The notes under the pieces were generated by a model. It did no database searches and had not been told where the DNA came from. It saw only the letters and a program-made list of their open reading frames with translations. The position numbers and the translations under genes are program-made. Positions 24,000 to 42,310 of a stretch of DNA of 64,000 bases are shown piece after piece; position 1 is the first letter of the stretch, and every line of letters begins with the position of its first letter. The stretch covers positions 1,860,001-1,924,000 of the forward strand of contig OW051492.1 in the NCBI GenBank assembly GCA_932521035.1. The letters are read 5' to 3'. The stretch comes from Oscheius dolichura. Taxonomy: Eukaryota > Nematoda > Chromadorea > Rhabditida > Rhabditidae.

Positions 24000-26060
24000 G
24001 AAATACCAAGGAAATCAAATCTGTTCGCTTTTTGGGAAGAATTTCTTGCAAAAAACGGCAAATTACAGAGATTGATACAAGTTTCCGGTACACATTTGTC
24101 CTCCAACTTCTGCCAGTTTGAGCGTTGTAATTTACGGCAGAAGTTCAGGAAGTAGAAATTGTTATTCGCCGTATCGTATTTCATTTGGCATTATATTTTG
24201 AATAATTTGTACTTTGAAAATAAATAGATATGATAATAGACGTTCTATAACATCCAATAGCCTCGAAAGAGATTAAGAAACTTGTAGGAACAGCTGATGA
24301 TTCATAACAAATGGCTCTGGTTTTCTTTACACCGTGAAGGTGTGAAATATTGCCTGTTCCTGGAAAAATCCAATTCCATTTGCTTTCTTATAGCTTCTAA
24401 ATATTTTTAATATTATATAAAAGTAATATAATGGATATGCTGCTAGCCAATTGATGGATTGATCATAATTTGTCAAAGATGACATCAGGCGGCAGAAATG
24501 AAACGAATCAGCAAAATATTATACACTTTTTCGACATCATAGACCACCAAATGGAACGGGTAAAGAAGTTGTGTGAAGAGAGAAAAATATCTCGTCAAAG
24601 AGATGGCCGACTCAAAAGAAAATGATCTCTCACAGGTGGAAGGGCAAACAAATTGGGCGGGAAGAGGTTCTTTGTGTGTGTGTGGGTTTATTGGATGGGT
24701 TGACGGAAGGGAAGATGTCGACAGGGCATAGAACACATCTGTAAGGAGGGGAGACAGAGAAAAGCCGACAGGACCCCCGGGGATAGCGTCAAGGGCAAGC
24801 GAGACAAGGTAAATGGCAACAGGAAAGGACAACAGGTGATTGCGACAATGATATGCACTTTTTAGATTACTTTCTAAATGTAAAATTTAGCAAAAAAGCC
24901 TACCCTAATAATGGGCAGATGTCTGTGTGTCTGTCTGTTCGTCAGACCAGTCGTTTGTGTAGATGGACAGGTCAAATGGTAGAGAAGCAGAAAGTTTCGC
25001 CGTCAAATCTTTTTCGACTGTCAAATTTGTAATCCAAACGCGTCCAAAGGCCGCCGGAGGCATACTAGTATAGAAAAGAAATAAAACAATACAGAAAATT
25101 ATAAGATAAAGATGCGCAGTCAAAATAGCTATAAAATGTTTAGCATCTGCTTTCCCAGCTATATTTGATGGATAAAAAGTAGAAAGAACGGCTCGTATAC
25201 ACGTGTGAATGGTGTTACATCGGTCGTCGGGTGGTCAGCCTCCAACTGCTGTTGCTGTCCTGCGTGTTGCATTTCATTGCTGCTGACAGCCGACACTGCA
25301 GTGATTTAGGAACTACGGCTGACGGCTCTAATGATAGGAGGAGTAGGGGAACGGCTGTAGCAGCAAATTTGCGAGATAAAAATAATAATCTATTTTTTGA
25401 GTGGAAAGTAGATGAAGAGGTCCTCTCGCCTCTCTTGCGCTTGCCCTTTGCTAAAGGAAATCGCGGTTATTTGGCAAATACCAGACGCGCTACCGGCTAA
25501 ACAGACAATTATGGCAGAGCGACAAACAGGTAGAAGCGACGGCGGTGCTGCTGTGATTAGGGAAGCAAAAGCTCCTGTTTCAAGGCTATTGTTTGGACAA
25601 GCCGGCTGGTTTGGATTACAGAAGTTGGCGCATAATATTGGCAGGCCAATTGGCCAGCTGGATGAATCAAACTCGACTGAAAAGAAGATGAAGACGAGAA
25701 GGGGAAAGAAAAAAACAGATATATATTTGAAAATAGTTTTCGTGCTCGTTTACTCCATTATTGTTTGTGATTTCTTCTTTTCCTTTTGTCGATTTTCTCC
25801 ATGTGGGTTCATTCTATTCGTTCTCCCATTTCGATCTATTTCTTTGTGTAAGAATAAAATTGGCAAATCAATAATTAGTGGATAATTTTTATGAAAAAAT
25901 AACAAAGCGTAACAGAAAACAACTGACTAATTATAGTCGGTTTCCAATCGAAAAGCTCCATTGTTACAAAACTATCCACTTGAGTTTGAAATTTGCGATT
26001 CTTCCCTTTTGCAATTATTTGTTTGTGAATTATTCTTTGTACTGTGTGTATATTTACTAA
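24000..26060. other. AT-rich stretch with unresolved coding potential
   Basis: The composition shifts to AT-rich at about 24150. Several frames look protein-like but I could not assemble them. On -, 25080-24905 starts MPPAAFGRVWITNLTVEK just after an acceptor-like TATACTAG. On +, 25511 begins MAERQTGRSDGGAAV and runs into a hydrophobic stretch (IYLKIVFVLVYSIIVC). The overlapping - frame at 25682-25412 is also open. None is recognised, and strand and gene number are uncertain. Confidence 0.3.
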
Positions 26061-26066
26061 TAATCT

Positions 26067-26073
26067 ACTTCAG
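26067..26073 (+). promoter_or_regulatory. Probable trans-splice acceptor of NME6-like gene
   Basis: CTACTTCAG ends two bases before the ATG. With no upstream exon for this protein, it is best read as a spliced-leader acceptor. Confidence 0.45.
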
Positions 26074-26075
26074 CA

Positions 26076-26507
26076 ATGAGAAGATGCTCGCTGCTGCTAC
26101 TAAAACCAGAAATCGTAGCTCATCCTTCTCTTCTCAAAGAATCTCTAGCAATAATATTAGCAGCCGGCATTACAGTCACCGGAGCACGAAGAACACATCT
26201 AACTCGTGAAATAGCCGAACAACTTTATGAACAACACAAGAAAAAGTTCTTCTACAATCGTCTCATTCGTCATATCTGTAGTGGGCCAGTTGTCGCTTTT
26301 AGAGTATCCGGTGATGTGCGTTCTATCATCGGCAGCAGTAAATTATGGCCTTTACGAGAAGACCAAACAATGCGGCAACGACTTTCTCTTTCTGATGCTC
26401 GTAACGTAGCACATAATTCGGATCCGGAGGCGGCTGACAAGGAATTACAGCTACTTGAGCCATTTAATGAACCTCAACAAATTTTAGATAATATTTTACA
26501 CGGTTAG
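26076..26507 (+). CDS. Nucleoside diphosphate kinase, NME6-like
   Basis: Single exon, 143 aa. The NDPK fold is visible from the N terminus: CSLLLLKPE (residues 4-12, first strand with the KP motif), KKFFYNRLIRHICSGPV (57-72), and DARNVAHNSD (107-116). His113 lies at the position of the phosphorylated catalytic His, within NxxHxSD in place of the usual NxxHGSD. Spacing and the FFYxRL and RNxxHxSD patterns match NME6 more than the group I enzymes. The typical reaction moves the gamma-phosphate between NTP and NDP; group II members such as NME6 are often weak enzymes, and in animals NME6 is mitochondrial. No clear presequence is seen. It is probably the first gene of an operon with URI, whose ATG lies 189 bp beyond the stop. 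Confidence 0.8.
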   Translation: MRRCSLLLLKPEIVAHPSLLKESLAIILAAGITVTGARRTHLTREIAEQLYEQHKKKFFYNRLIRHICSGPVVAFRVSGDVRSIIGSSKLWPLREDQTMRQRLSLSDARNVAHNSDPEAADKELQLLEPFNEPQQILDNILHG

Positions 26508-26541
26508 AGTTACATTCTAATGCATATATATTTATTTTAGT

Positions 26542-26547
26542 AATAAA
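26542..26547 (+). terminator. Poly(A) signal of NME6-like gene
   Basis: AATAAA 35 bases after the stop and about 150 bp before the URI acceptor, an arrangement typical of nematode operons. Confidence 0.6.
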
Positions 26548-26689
26548 CTACTCATTTTAGCCATTTTCAAATTATAACTCTGGTCTCACGACGAGTAAAA
26601 CAGCTGATTGCTAATTCTATGCCTTCTTGCATTTTCTATACAATTTGCTTCTTTCCTTCTTTATTGCCTTAATGTATATGTTAATTGTA

Positions 26690-26696
26690 CTTTCAG
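26690..26696 (+). promoter_or_regulatory. Probable trans-splice acceptor of URI gene
   Basis: ACTTTCAG ends directly at the ATG, preceded by a T-rich stretch. It is a likely SL2-type acceptor within an operon. Confidence 0.5.
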
Positions 26697-28565
26697 ATGT
26701 CAAATGAAGCAACACAAGAAAAGAATACACTCAATTTAAGTGCACTTCGTCGTGCAGTACAACAAGTAAGCATTTTTACGGTGAATTTTAAATAGATTTC
26801 CTAGGAACGAGAAAGAGTAGACAAAATTGTCACTGAGAAGCACAAAGAAATCGAAGATAATAAAGCTCTCATCAAAAGATTGGATGATTTACCGAAAAAA
26901 CTTCGTCATGACATTATGGTTAGTATGTAGGCTTTATTCTTCACTCTCATCATATTTAGGTTCCCATAGGAAATGCTGGCTTTATGCCTGGAAAAATAAT
27001 TAAAACAAATCAAGTGTTAATGCTGGTTGGGGATGGATACTTTGTGGAACGATCTTGTTTTGAAGCAAATGAATGTCTAAAGAGGCGGGTGAATGGTAAG
27101 CATATTTTCAATCTTCTATTCATACAACATTTTCAGTCCTAAAAGAAATTATAGCCGATTGTGAGAAAGAAATGAAGCTGATAAATAATCAACTTTCGTA
27201 TGCAGAGAGGCTGTTTGCAGTGGTATATTTATTTTATTGCTTTTGTAATAATTTGCTTCTCTTAGAAAGAAGACAAAGGAGATGAAGTTGAAATTATGGA
27301 GCCTTATGATGAAGAAAAGGAAGAAGAATTCAAACGTAAGTATTGTTTGGTAATTTTATTCATTTTCGATAAAAAGGAAAACGACAAGCAAGAGTTCAAG
27401 CTATATCTTCTCAACAGCCAACTGCATCTCACGATAAAGTAGTCTCTACCGTTTCTTTCTTATTTTTGTCGAACTTTCAGGATTTTATGGAAAAATTAGC
27501 TGAATTAGAATTACAAGAAGCAGCTAACAAAGAATTGGACGATGAAGAAGGGCCTGAAATAAAGCCTCCTCCTGGAGTATCGGCAGAGGTACCATAGAGT
27601 GATGGCCTACTTTATAATAAGTTTATTTCAGGACTTCAAGCGGCTTTTAGTTAGACTTGACGAAGATGATGAAACATCAGAAGGAGAACTTTTATCCGAC
27701 CAAGATGAAGAAGACGAGTATGAGGAGGAAGAAAAGAATACAAAGATCGAAAATGTTCCTTCAATTTCCCAAATGCCCAAAAAACCACGGTACGTTCCGT
27801 TCAACAATTTGTTTAAGCTCCTGCTGGTCGCAAAATGTTTACATCCGTGCTGGCATTGCCAGATGCGGGTGCTGCCATCGTTGTCTCTATGTTTAAACAG
27901 TCGTTTTGTCTCGTCATTTGACGTTCAGTTAGCTTTCATTATAATTGATTTGCAGACCAGAAGATTTGGATTCTGATGATAGTCTTGAAGAAGACGTAGT
28001 AGTAGCTCCACCAATTGAAAATGCCCATTCACAGAAGAACAGAAAAAAAGGCGTGACGTTTTCTTCGAATATTGAAGCTTCTCACCATATACGTGTAGAC
28101 GATCCGGTTAGTATTCCCACAGTTTTAATTTGTCTGGCTTTTTCAATTCATTGCCTTGTTTGCAGAGTGATAAGCGAACAATTCGTGAATGTACGCAGCG
28201 CTTTAGCCCTTCATTTTATTGCTTATTGTAGTTCTATCCTTTTGCAGGTAACCGCTGTTACAAAAGCTGTGGAATTTGTCTCTGGCCATACTGATTCAAT
28301 TCTACGGAACAAAGATACCAAATCTCCACTTGATGAAAATGCCATCGCAGCAATTAAAGCAGCCGAAAGTGGTCCTCGAGTGGTTCCTAGCAGTCTGACT
28401 GCCTTCCCCGGTCAGGTTGTTGAACGTGGAGTAGTTGGTTTGTTTTCTTCTTTTATTTTCACACAATCATATTTTTCAGATTATTGTTCACAGGAGCCCA
28501 GTACATCAGCAGTTGAGCCGACAAAACCTATAAGCAAATTCAAACGTCAACGTGCTAAGAATTAG
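26697..28565 (+). CDS. uri-1: URI, unconventional prefoldin RPB5 interactor, 12 exons
   Basis: Exons: 26697-26765, 26805-26918, 26960-27095, 27137-27222, 27266-27335, 27377-27438, 27481-27588, 27632-27789, 27956-28106, 28166-28190, 28267-28437, 28480-28565; 411 aa. Residues about 15-130 are an alpha-type prefoldin domain: two coiled-coil helices around a beta core with VPIGNAGFMPGKII and DGYFVERS. An acidic segment follows (residues about 215-250, DEDDETSEGELLSDQDEEDEYEEEE-like run). The C terminus has the family signature FPGQVVER ... PISKFKRQRAKN. URI is a scaffold of the R2TP/prefoldin-like complex that helps assemble RNA polymerase II. The 25-nt exon and its downstream acceptor (ACAAAAG) are the least certain part; they are chosen because they are the only combination I found that keeps the frame. 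Codons are AT-rich, unlike wts-1. Confidence 0.85.
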
Positions 28566-28569
28566 AATT

Positions 28570-29140
28570 AGCTCAAGCAATAGTTTCCCAGTTGTTATAC
28601 GGTTCTTGTTATGTTTGCCAATTTACAAAGATGTTTTATTCTATTTCATGCCTGTTCTTCACATTTTGAGCGTTTTATCGCTATTAGTACCTCATTTCCT
28701 TGTTCTATTTTTCTCATATCGCCTGAACATATCTTCCAATGGATCGGATCATTGATGCCGTGCACTCCAATGCACTCTAAGGACTAATACAGGCACCCAC
28801 AACTATTTATTGATTTCCTTTCCGCAATAAGCATAATCTTGCAGGACAGTCAGCAGATAATTTTATGCTCCCAACGTTGTCCCAAGATAGAAAGCCGTTA
28901 CTGAGGTGCGTTTCTTTTTTTAAAGACACGTAACATGTGAATTTTACACCCCGGCGAAGATTGGCATCTCTTTAGTCACACGGCGTTCTGTCACACTGGA
29001 ACAGTGTCTTTCCACTTCATTTTGATTAGTCAATCTTTTGTTTCCGCCCCGTAGTTTTCGATTTTCATCGAGTCCACCTCACACCCGCTAATCCCGAGAT
29101 CTATCGACTACTACCCGTGCGAATTGAAGAGGATTTTTAC
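28570..29140. other. URI 3' region and intergenic DNA
   Basis: AT-rich; no second gene. A short palindrome occurs near 29000 (CACACTGGAACAGTGT). Confidence 0.4.
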
Positions 29141-29170
29141 AGGTCAAATTCGGAAAGAGAACGACCCGGC

Positions 29171-30546
29171 ATGAGGAATTGGCCGCTTTTCGGATTTCTT
29201 TTTGCACTTGTCTTCTTCTTCTATATTATTTATGTCTATCAGGTAATTTATTATCTATTTTTCGTTAAAAAAAATGCTTTCCCATACTAGGCTCAATCAT
29301 CAGAATTGGAATCATTGAGAGAGGCCTTTGAAAAACAGGTACAATTAGCTAAAGAGACGAAAAATGACCTTATCGGTGAGCTTTTCTCCCTTCCAATAGA
29401 AAAACATATTTTTAGATGCTAAAGCAGATACAGAAAAGTTTAGAATGCAAGTAACTAGTCTGACTACTGAAAGGGATGATTTGAAGACGAAGCATTCTGG
29501 TAAAATAGGAAGAAAAGTACAAATTATGAATATTATTCAGATTGTACTGCTAGTCTACGAACTTGTTCACTGAAAACGGAGCAATTCCAATCGGAAAAAG
29601 TGATAGCCGATGATCAAATAAAGTAAGTTGGTCCAATAAATAGAGAACTCATTAGAAGAAGGTAAAATCGAATTATTTTCCATTTCAAGCCAGTAAAGCT
29701 AGTTTTCTTTGAATTTTGAGTATTTACCACCTTTCTCGATTTTTGATTAAAAAAACATTTTTTTATTGTTATTTAATATTGAAAAATAGAAAAAAACATC
29801 ACTTTAGAGTGAAAAAAGACAGAAATTCAATGAATCCAATGGAATTTTGCAATATTTCACCTTATTTTATATATTTTCTTTCTTTTTTTCACAGATAAGG
29901 TGGTTTTATAATATAATTTCATATACAAAATAGTAAAAACATAGAAAAATACAACAAAAACATAATTTTAGAACAAAAGACAGCGAAATAGAGACCCTGC
30001 AGAAGAATGCAGCCGAAGCTGCCTCTCTGCGAAGCCTCCTCACGGCCCAGGAGACAATCTCTGAGCAACTGAACAAGACAAACCTTCTGTAAGTATCTCC
30101 CCCTCTAGAAATATAGAAAAATGGGAAAATATTTCAGTCTCCAAGATGAAATCGCCGTCTTGAAGACAAATCAAGCCGCGGCGGCCGCTCCCCTGAATCT
30201 TCAGGCTAATTCTGTCCCTACTGCTCCCCTGGCAGTCACGGAAGTGGGTTTTCTCCATTGAAAAAAAAGAAGAAATTAATATTTTCAGCTAAAATTGGAT
30301 ACAAAATCGACGTCATCCCCCCTAGCGGCTCCGAAAGCCGACGACGAGAATCAGGGCGTCGCTCCAAAGATTCAGAACCTTCCAAAGGAGGGAGAAGGCG
30401 ACACCCTGGATGAGAAGAAGTCGAACGACCAGGTGGATGCTCCACAGCCGCCGATAAAGCGGGACGACGGCCAGGAGGAGGAGGACAAGGAGCCGGAAGA
30501 GGTCAAAATCAAGGCCGGCGAATATGACGACAAACCGGATGCTTAG
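29171..30546 (+). CDS. Type II membrane coiled-coil protein, GOLM/GOLIM4-like, 7 exons
   Basis: Exons: 29171-29242, 29291-29375, 29416-29499, 29541-29622, 29972-30088, 30138-30243, 30289-30546; 267 aa. A four-residue cytoplasmic end is followed by a transmembrane anchor (residues 5-23, LFGFLFALVFFFYIIYVY). Residues about 25-150 form a heptad-rich coiled coil (SSELESLREAFEKQ; ISEQLNKTNLLLQDEIAVLK), then comes an Ala/Pro linker and an acidic, lysine-containing tail (about 185-267). That order matches the luminal Golgi proteins GOLM1/CASC4/GOLIM4, which cycle in the secretory pathway. Exact orthology is not proven. An acceptor (TTTTTACAG) ends at 29142, 28 bp before the ATG, suggesting trans-splicing. 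Exons 1-4 are AT-rich and exons 5-7 GC-rich, split by the 349-bp intron. Confidence 0.75.
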
Positions 30547-30705
30547 ACTTCATTCCGCCTATTTTCCCTCTATTTTCTCATAATTTCTGGGTTTTTTTCG
30601 ATTTGCCTCGCCAAAAGCCTTTACTCTTACGGTTTCAGTTTGAATAATTTGCCCCTATTCCAGACAAATTTTGAATTTTCCACGAAAATGTCTAGTCTTT
30701 TCACG

Positions 30706-30711
30706 AATAAA
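30706..30711 (+). terminator. Poly(A) signal of Golgi-like gene
   Basis: AATAAA 160 bases after the stop. Confidence 0.6.
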
Positions 30712-30836
30712 TAAGTATTTGGACCTAAAAAATCTTATTTTATAGAGTGGAAATGCGAAAAATAGAAAAAAAGCAGTTTTAGAGTAAAAACGGCAAATTT
30801 CCTGGACTACTGTAAGCGCGCGCTGATCAGAGTCCC

Positions 30837-30866
30837 GAGCTGCCGAGATTTTACGGGTGCGGCGGC
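30837..30866. repeat. Hairpin family 1, solo right arm
   Basis: A lone perfect arm (CTGCCGAGATTTTACGGGTG) with no partner nearby, just downstream of the Golgi-like gene. It shows that arms can be lost by deletion. Confidence 0.75.
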
Positions 30867-30869
30867 ACC

Positions 30870-31600
30870 AATTCCGCTAGTTTATTTTTTCGGGGTGTTC
30901 TACGATTTTTTGATATTTTTCAAGGATTTTTCGATTAGAAAAAGAAGGAAATACTAATAAAATTAGCAATAGCCTCCAGGCTTCTTATCGTCGAGGTCTA
31001 GCCAGTTCAAAACACCGCGAGGGGGAAAAAGCGAAAGACTATGATAAGGAATTTCCTTTGTTTTCTTATTCATTGGAATGTTCCCCTTCTTTAAATAGAC
31101 CCGGGAGCTATTTTAATGATAGAACAGCTCAAATAAAAATATTTTAATCGAAAGAAGGCTTTGAAAGGGTCCTATAAGGAAAGTTGGAAAGTTTAATAGA
31201 AACAGTAGAGTACTGCCGTCGCCTGAGAACCTAGGAATGTTAGTTAGATACCTTCGGAAGGCGAGAGAGTACACTGATCAGGGAGAGGGGTGATCGGCCG
31301 GGGCCGGTGACTGTAGTGATCAGAGAGACGCAGCAAGGGAATTCGGCCAGAGAGGATCAGACAGCACGGACTACCGGGTAGGCAGCCGACCGGGGGGATG
31401 CCTATTCTTCCCCCCGTCTCGCTCTCTCGCCCCCCGCCGTCGTTCTCTTCTCGTCCTGTGCGCCTGGGCAACAAACGGCGCGCGTGTACGGACAGTGGTC
31501 GTCGTTGTCTCATCTCGTCCCCCCGACTATTGGCACTGCCCCCCTCCACCCCTATTTTCTAGCTATTCTGTCACCCAGCTGTTTCTGCCCCGCCCTGCCC
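30870..31600. other. Intergenic, upstream of wts-1
   Basis: Contains the presumptive wts-1 promoter. 31380-31560 is C/T-rich. No gene seen. Confidence 0.4.
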
Positions 31601-31614
31601 CCTAGTGGGCCCAA

Positions 31615-38901
<7,287 letters not shown>

Positions 38902-38988
38902 CCATCTACTTCCTTTATTTCCAAAAATTTCTCACTTTGTTGATCTCGCTCTCTTCCTTTTCCTGGTCAATTTTCTTTGCGCCCGCAC

Positions 38989-39076
38989 CCGTACAATCTC
39001 GGCAGCTGGCGGGACATTCATTCCGCGGTACCGAATATCCAGTCCTCGCCTCTGCCGAGATTTTACGGGTGCAGGT
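38989..39076. repeat. Hairpin family 1, short type, downstream of wts-1
   Basis: Arms GCACCCGTACAATCTCGGCA / TGCCGAGATTTTACGGGTGC, starting 88 bp after the wts-1 stop. It may lie in the 3' UTR, because the first AATAAA I see is near 39388. Confidence 0.8.
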
Positions 39077-39389
39077 GCAGGGAAAGCGGCCTCCCTTCTG
39101 TTCTATCTACTGTGTAGATATAGTTTCTTTTCCTAAAAACGGGGATTACGTGACATTCACATGACTGGTCCCCTCCTTCTTTCCTCTGTTTTCATATTTT
39201 CTTCCCAAATTTCGTGTCAAGACACGCGATAATACACAGTAAACGGGTAATGCCTTTGGGCTACTTTGGGTGCGCTTACTTGTGAAAAAAATAGACCATA
39301 TTCTTCTGAAAGTGCTCAGTTTAAAGAGAGTTTTATACTTTTTTAAAATCATATTTTTCCCCTTATTTGTTAATATTTATTTAAATTAA

Positions 39390-40008
39390 ATAAAACTGTT
39401 AATTATTATTGCTTTATAGAGGGAAAAAAAAGAGGGAAACCCCCGGGAAAAGGTAGATAAAAACAGGCGTCCTCCTCCCTTTATGGAGCGGCACTGGCGG
39501 GGGGATTCAATTACCGCCGGGGCTCCCGGAACGCCCGAAGGTTTGCAGGGGAAGCTTGGCACACGTTCGGCGTTCTCTGGACCTCCAGCCCTTCCCCTTT
39601 TTTTAGGGTCGGACCAATTTTGCACAGCAGCTGCTGCCCCCGGAGGTGTGCAAAATCTTGCCCCTTGCCTTTAATTCAGAGTGGATTTTGAACTCCCTAC
39701 TTGATTCTAGCGTTCTCTGTCCATTTTCCCGCCCATTTCTGACGTTTTCCAGCCTTCCAACCACGTAATTAGAACACTTATGCCTCTCCTTCTTTCCCCC
39801 CTCCTATTCCAATCGCTCCTGATGACGCGTTAGGAAGATTTGGCCCCCCTCTGCTACCCCGATGATGACGGGAAAACAACGTTCGCCTAGTTTGCTCAAC
39901 TGCTGCTCAATTTATTGGGAGGGGAGGGGGCGAGACAACGGAAATTGGCAGCTTTGCCCTTTTTTTGGCTCTGATAATGGGAAGAGAAGAGAGGGAAGAA
40001 CCGTTAGG
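39390..40008. other. Non-coding stretch
   Basis: No gene supported. Confidence 0.4.
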
Positions 40009-40011
40009 ATC

Positions 40012-40153
40012 GGTTCACGACAGTTCGATCCCCTGTACCCGTAAAGTCTCTGCAAGGTAAAGGCGAAGCAGTTTTGTAACTATTTTGAATAAAGATTAGC
40101 CAACTGCCAAGACTTTACGGGTGCAGGGGATCGGACTATCGAGGACCGAGCCG
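40012..40153. repeat. Hairpin family 1, long type
   Basis: Arms CGATCCCCTGTACCCGTAAA / TTTACGGGTGCAGGGGATCG. The loop retains TTTTGAATAAAGATTA. Confidence 0.8.
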
Positions 40154-40159
40154 GGTCAG

Positions 40160-41125
40160 ACAAGTCTTTGAGGCCTGTACTGAAATCAACAGGACAATCG
40201 ACTGATTCTTCATGCTTTTGGAGTTGTATTCCTTTTTTTCCCTTTCTGGTCTTCCATGAGGTCCTTATTACCAAGAAATAGGTCCTAGAAATTCCCCAGA
40301 ATATTATAGAAAGATCTCCACAATGAGAATAGCGCGACTGCGCCGGGACGATACCCATCTGTCTCCTCCTTCCCTTTTCCGGTCTCTTGAGCTTTCCTTC
40401 TCCCTGTTCCTTCTATCAATTCCCCCATTCTTTACCTATTTTTCTCCCCATCTTCTTCCCCCTTCAACTGCCCAGTAATGAACCTATTCTTCTTCTTCTT
40501 TTTTCTCCCCCTAAATTAGGGTTATTTGTCACCGCCGAGTGTAACGGGGTCCCCCATTCCCGCTGTCCTTTATTTTAGCCACTGGAACCTATGTCTTTCT
40601 CCATAAATTCATCAGATTCTTCTCTTTTTCCTTTTAAAAGTATTCGACTGACCAAATGCGAGTCGTACCGTTGGCAGTTGTATTCAATCCCGATCCGCCT
40701 GCCGCGACGAGTCATTCTGCCCTACGGGACTGTCTCTCTTCTATTCTTCTCTCGTCTTTTGCGGTTCTACTCCGGTTCCTTTTCTGCCCCCAACCTGCCT
40801 ATTATACCCCTTTTAGTTCCCTTTTTAACCCCTAAAATGAGAAAAACTCCCGCCGAGAGAGTGTAGCGAACACGGGCCATCTATTGCTGTCTCCTTGTCG
40901 TTCTGTCATATCCATCCGTTCCGATCATTTTTCACCCGTCCACCGCTGGTGACCTTGATGTTTTTTTTTTCTCTCTGCTTTTCATTTTCCTTTCAGTATT
41001 CGTCAGTCTCCGGCTACTATCATTTATCACTCACTTTTGAGAAAAGAGCGTAGCTATCAGAAATGACAGCTTTCCATCGTTACCCTCTTCCCAGCCAATA
41101 GAGACCAGACCCTGGCCCAGGACCC
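40160..41125. other. Non-coding, pyrimidine-rich on +
   Basis: 40360-40560 and 40720-41000 are C/T-rich. No gene supported. Confidence 0.45.
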
Positions 41126-41127
41126 GA

Positions 41128-41220
41128 GCGCCCGCACCCGTCAAGTCTTGGCAGCTGGAGATTCTTTTATTCCAAGCAGAAAAACGGCCAACGCTTCCTC
41201 CTGCCGAGGTTTTACGGATT
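41128..41220. repeat. Hairpin family 1, short type, decayed
   Basis: Left arm GCACCCGTCAAGTCTTGGCA; the right arm CTGCCGAGGTTTTACGG loses its end. Confidence 0.65.
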
Positions 41221-41427
41221 CAAAAAAAAGGCCCACTGTAGCCCATTTTGGAGGGATATTCCAGTGGTGACTAGACATTTTCGCTGCAGGAGCCCCTGGA
41301 AGGAATTAAGTAATTTTACAGTAATCTATGATCAAAAAAGGAGGCAAATTAAAGGTCTACAAGCTAAAATTGTGTAAATTTGAGGAATTTCCACTGAAAA
41401 CGGGCTTTTCCCGGAAGATCCATTTCC

Positions 41428-41529
41428 GGCGCGCGCACCCGTAACATCTTGGCAACAGGGCTATTCCAGTATAAAACAACGGAAATATTTAGTTCTATTC
41501 CAGCTGCCGAGGGTGTACGGGTGCCGGCG
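41428..41529. repeat. Hairpin family 1, short type
   Basis: Left arm GCACCCGTAACATCTTGGCA, right arm CTGCCGAGGGTGTACGGGTG, with several mismatches. Confidence 0.7.
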
Positions 41530-42149
41530 AACCACAAAAGATCGTGCTTCCAGCATTTTCCCCCGGTCCGGACCGGAATCGCCCACCGCGCCCCGCTCCC
41601 GGTCCCCCCGAAACAACCCTATGGCAATTGAATTGATATGAACCGTACACACACACACACACGCTTGCGCACCCTACACATACATATATACAACAAACAG
41701 CAGCAGCCACAGTTCCACAATTCCTAGCATTTTTCCCCTCGAGACCCTTTTTCGGGAAAGAAGCGACACCTGTACCCGTTTTCTGTCTGCAACAGCAGCA
41801 GCGATGTCGTAAATCTTTGCGCCTTGTTCGATTTCTTCTTCGTTTCCAGCTGGCTGCCAACCTGCAACAGCACGGTCTATCTCTCTCTCCGACTTTGTTG
41901 ACAGAACTGTTTCCCCGAGCGGCTGGGAGGGAGGGGCACAGAGAGTTTTCGTTTCCCCTCCCAGCTGATGGTTACTTACCTATGGATTAGATGCTACTAC
42001 TAATTGAACACTGAGAGCTTTTCTACTATATTTCTATCTTGTTTTCTTTCCTTTCTCCTTATTTTCATCCTGGGATTTGACCCTTCTTTCCTCTAAAACC
42101 CGCCACAGCAAGGAGAGGATAGCCGGTATTGAACCAGAGCCCCGGGTAA

Positions 42150-42309
42150 GGTTCGGTCCTCGATAGTCCGATCCCCCTGCACCCGTAAAATCCCGGCAAG
42201 ACAAGGATATAAAGGCTTCAAAGTTTTATAACAGTTTTTAAAGAAGATGCCCCCCCCTCCCGCCGAGACTTTACGGGTGACTGGGGATCGGACTTTCCAC
42301 TACCGAGCC
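42150..42309. repeat. Hairpin family 1, long type
   Basis: GGTTCGGTCCTCGATAGTCC outer arm and CTGCACCCGTAAAATCCCGG inner arm, with right-hand partners ending ACCGAGCC. The loop keeps GACAAGGATATAAAGG. Confidence 0.75.
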
Positions 42310-42310
42310 C

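Noticed and set aside
28950..29030. U6-like GAAGATTGGCAT
   Set aside because: Only about ten bases resemble U6; the rest does not.
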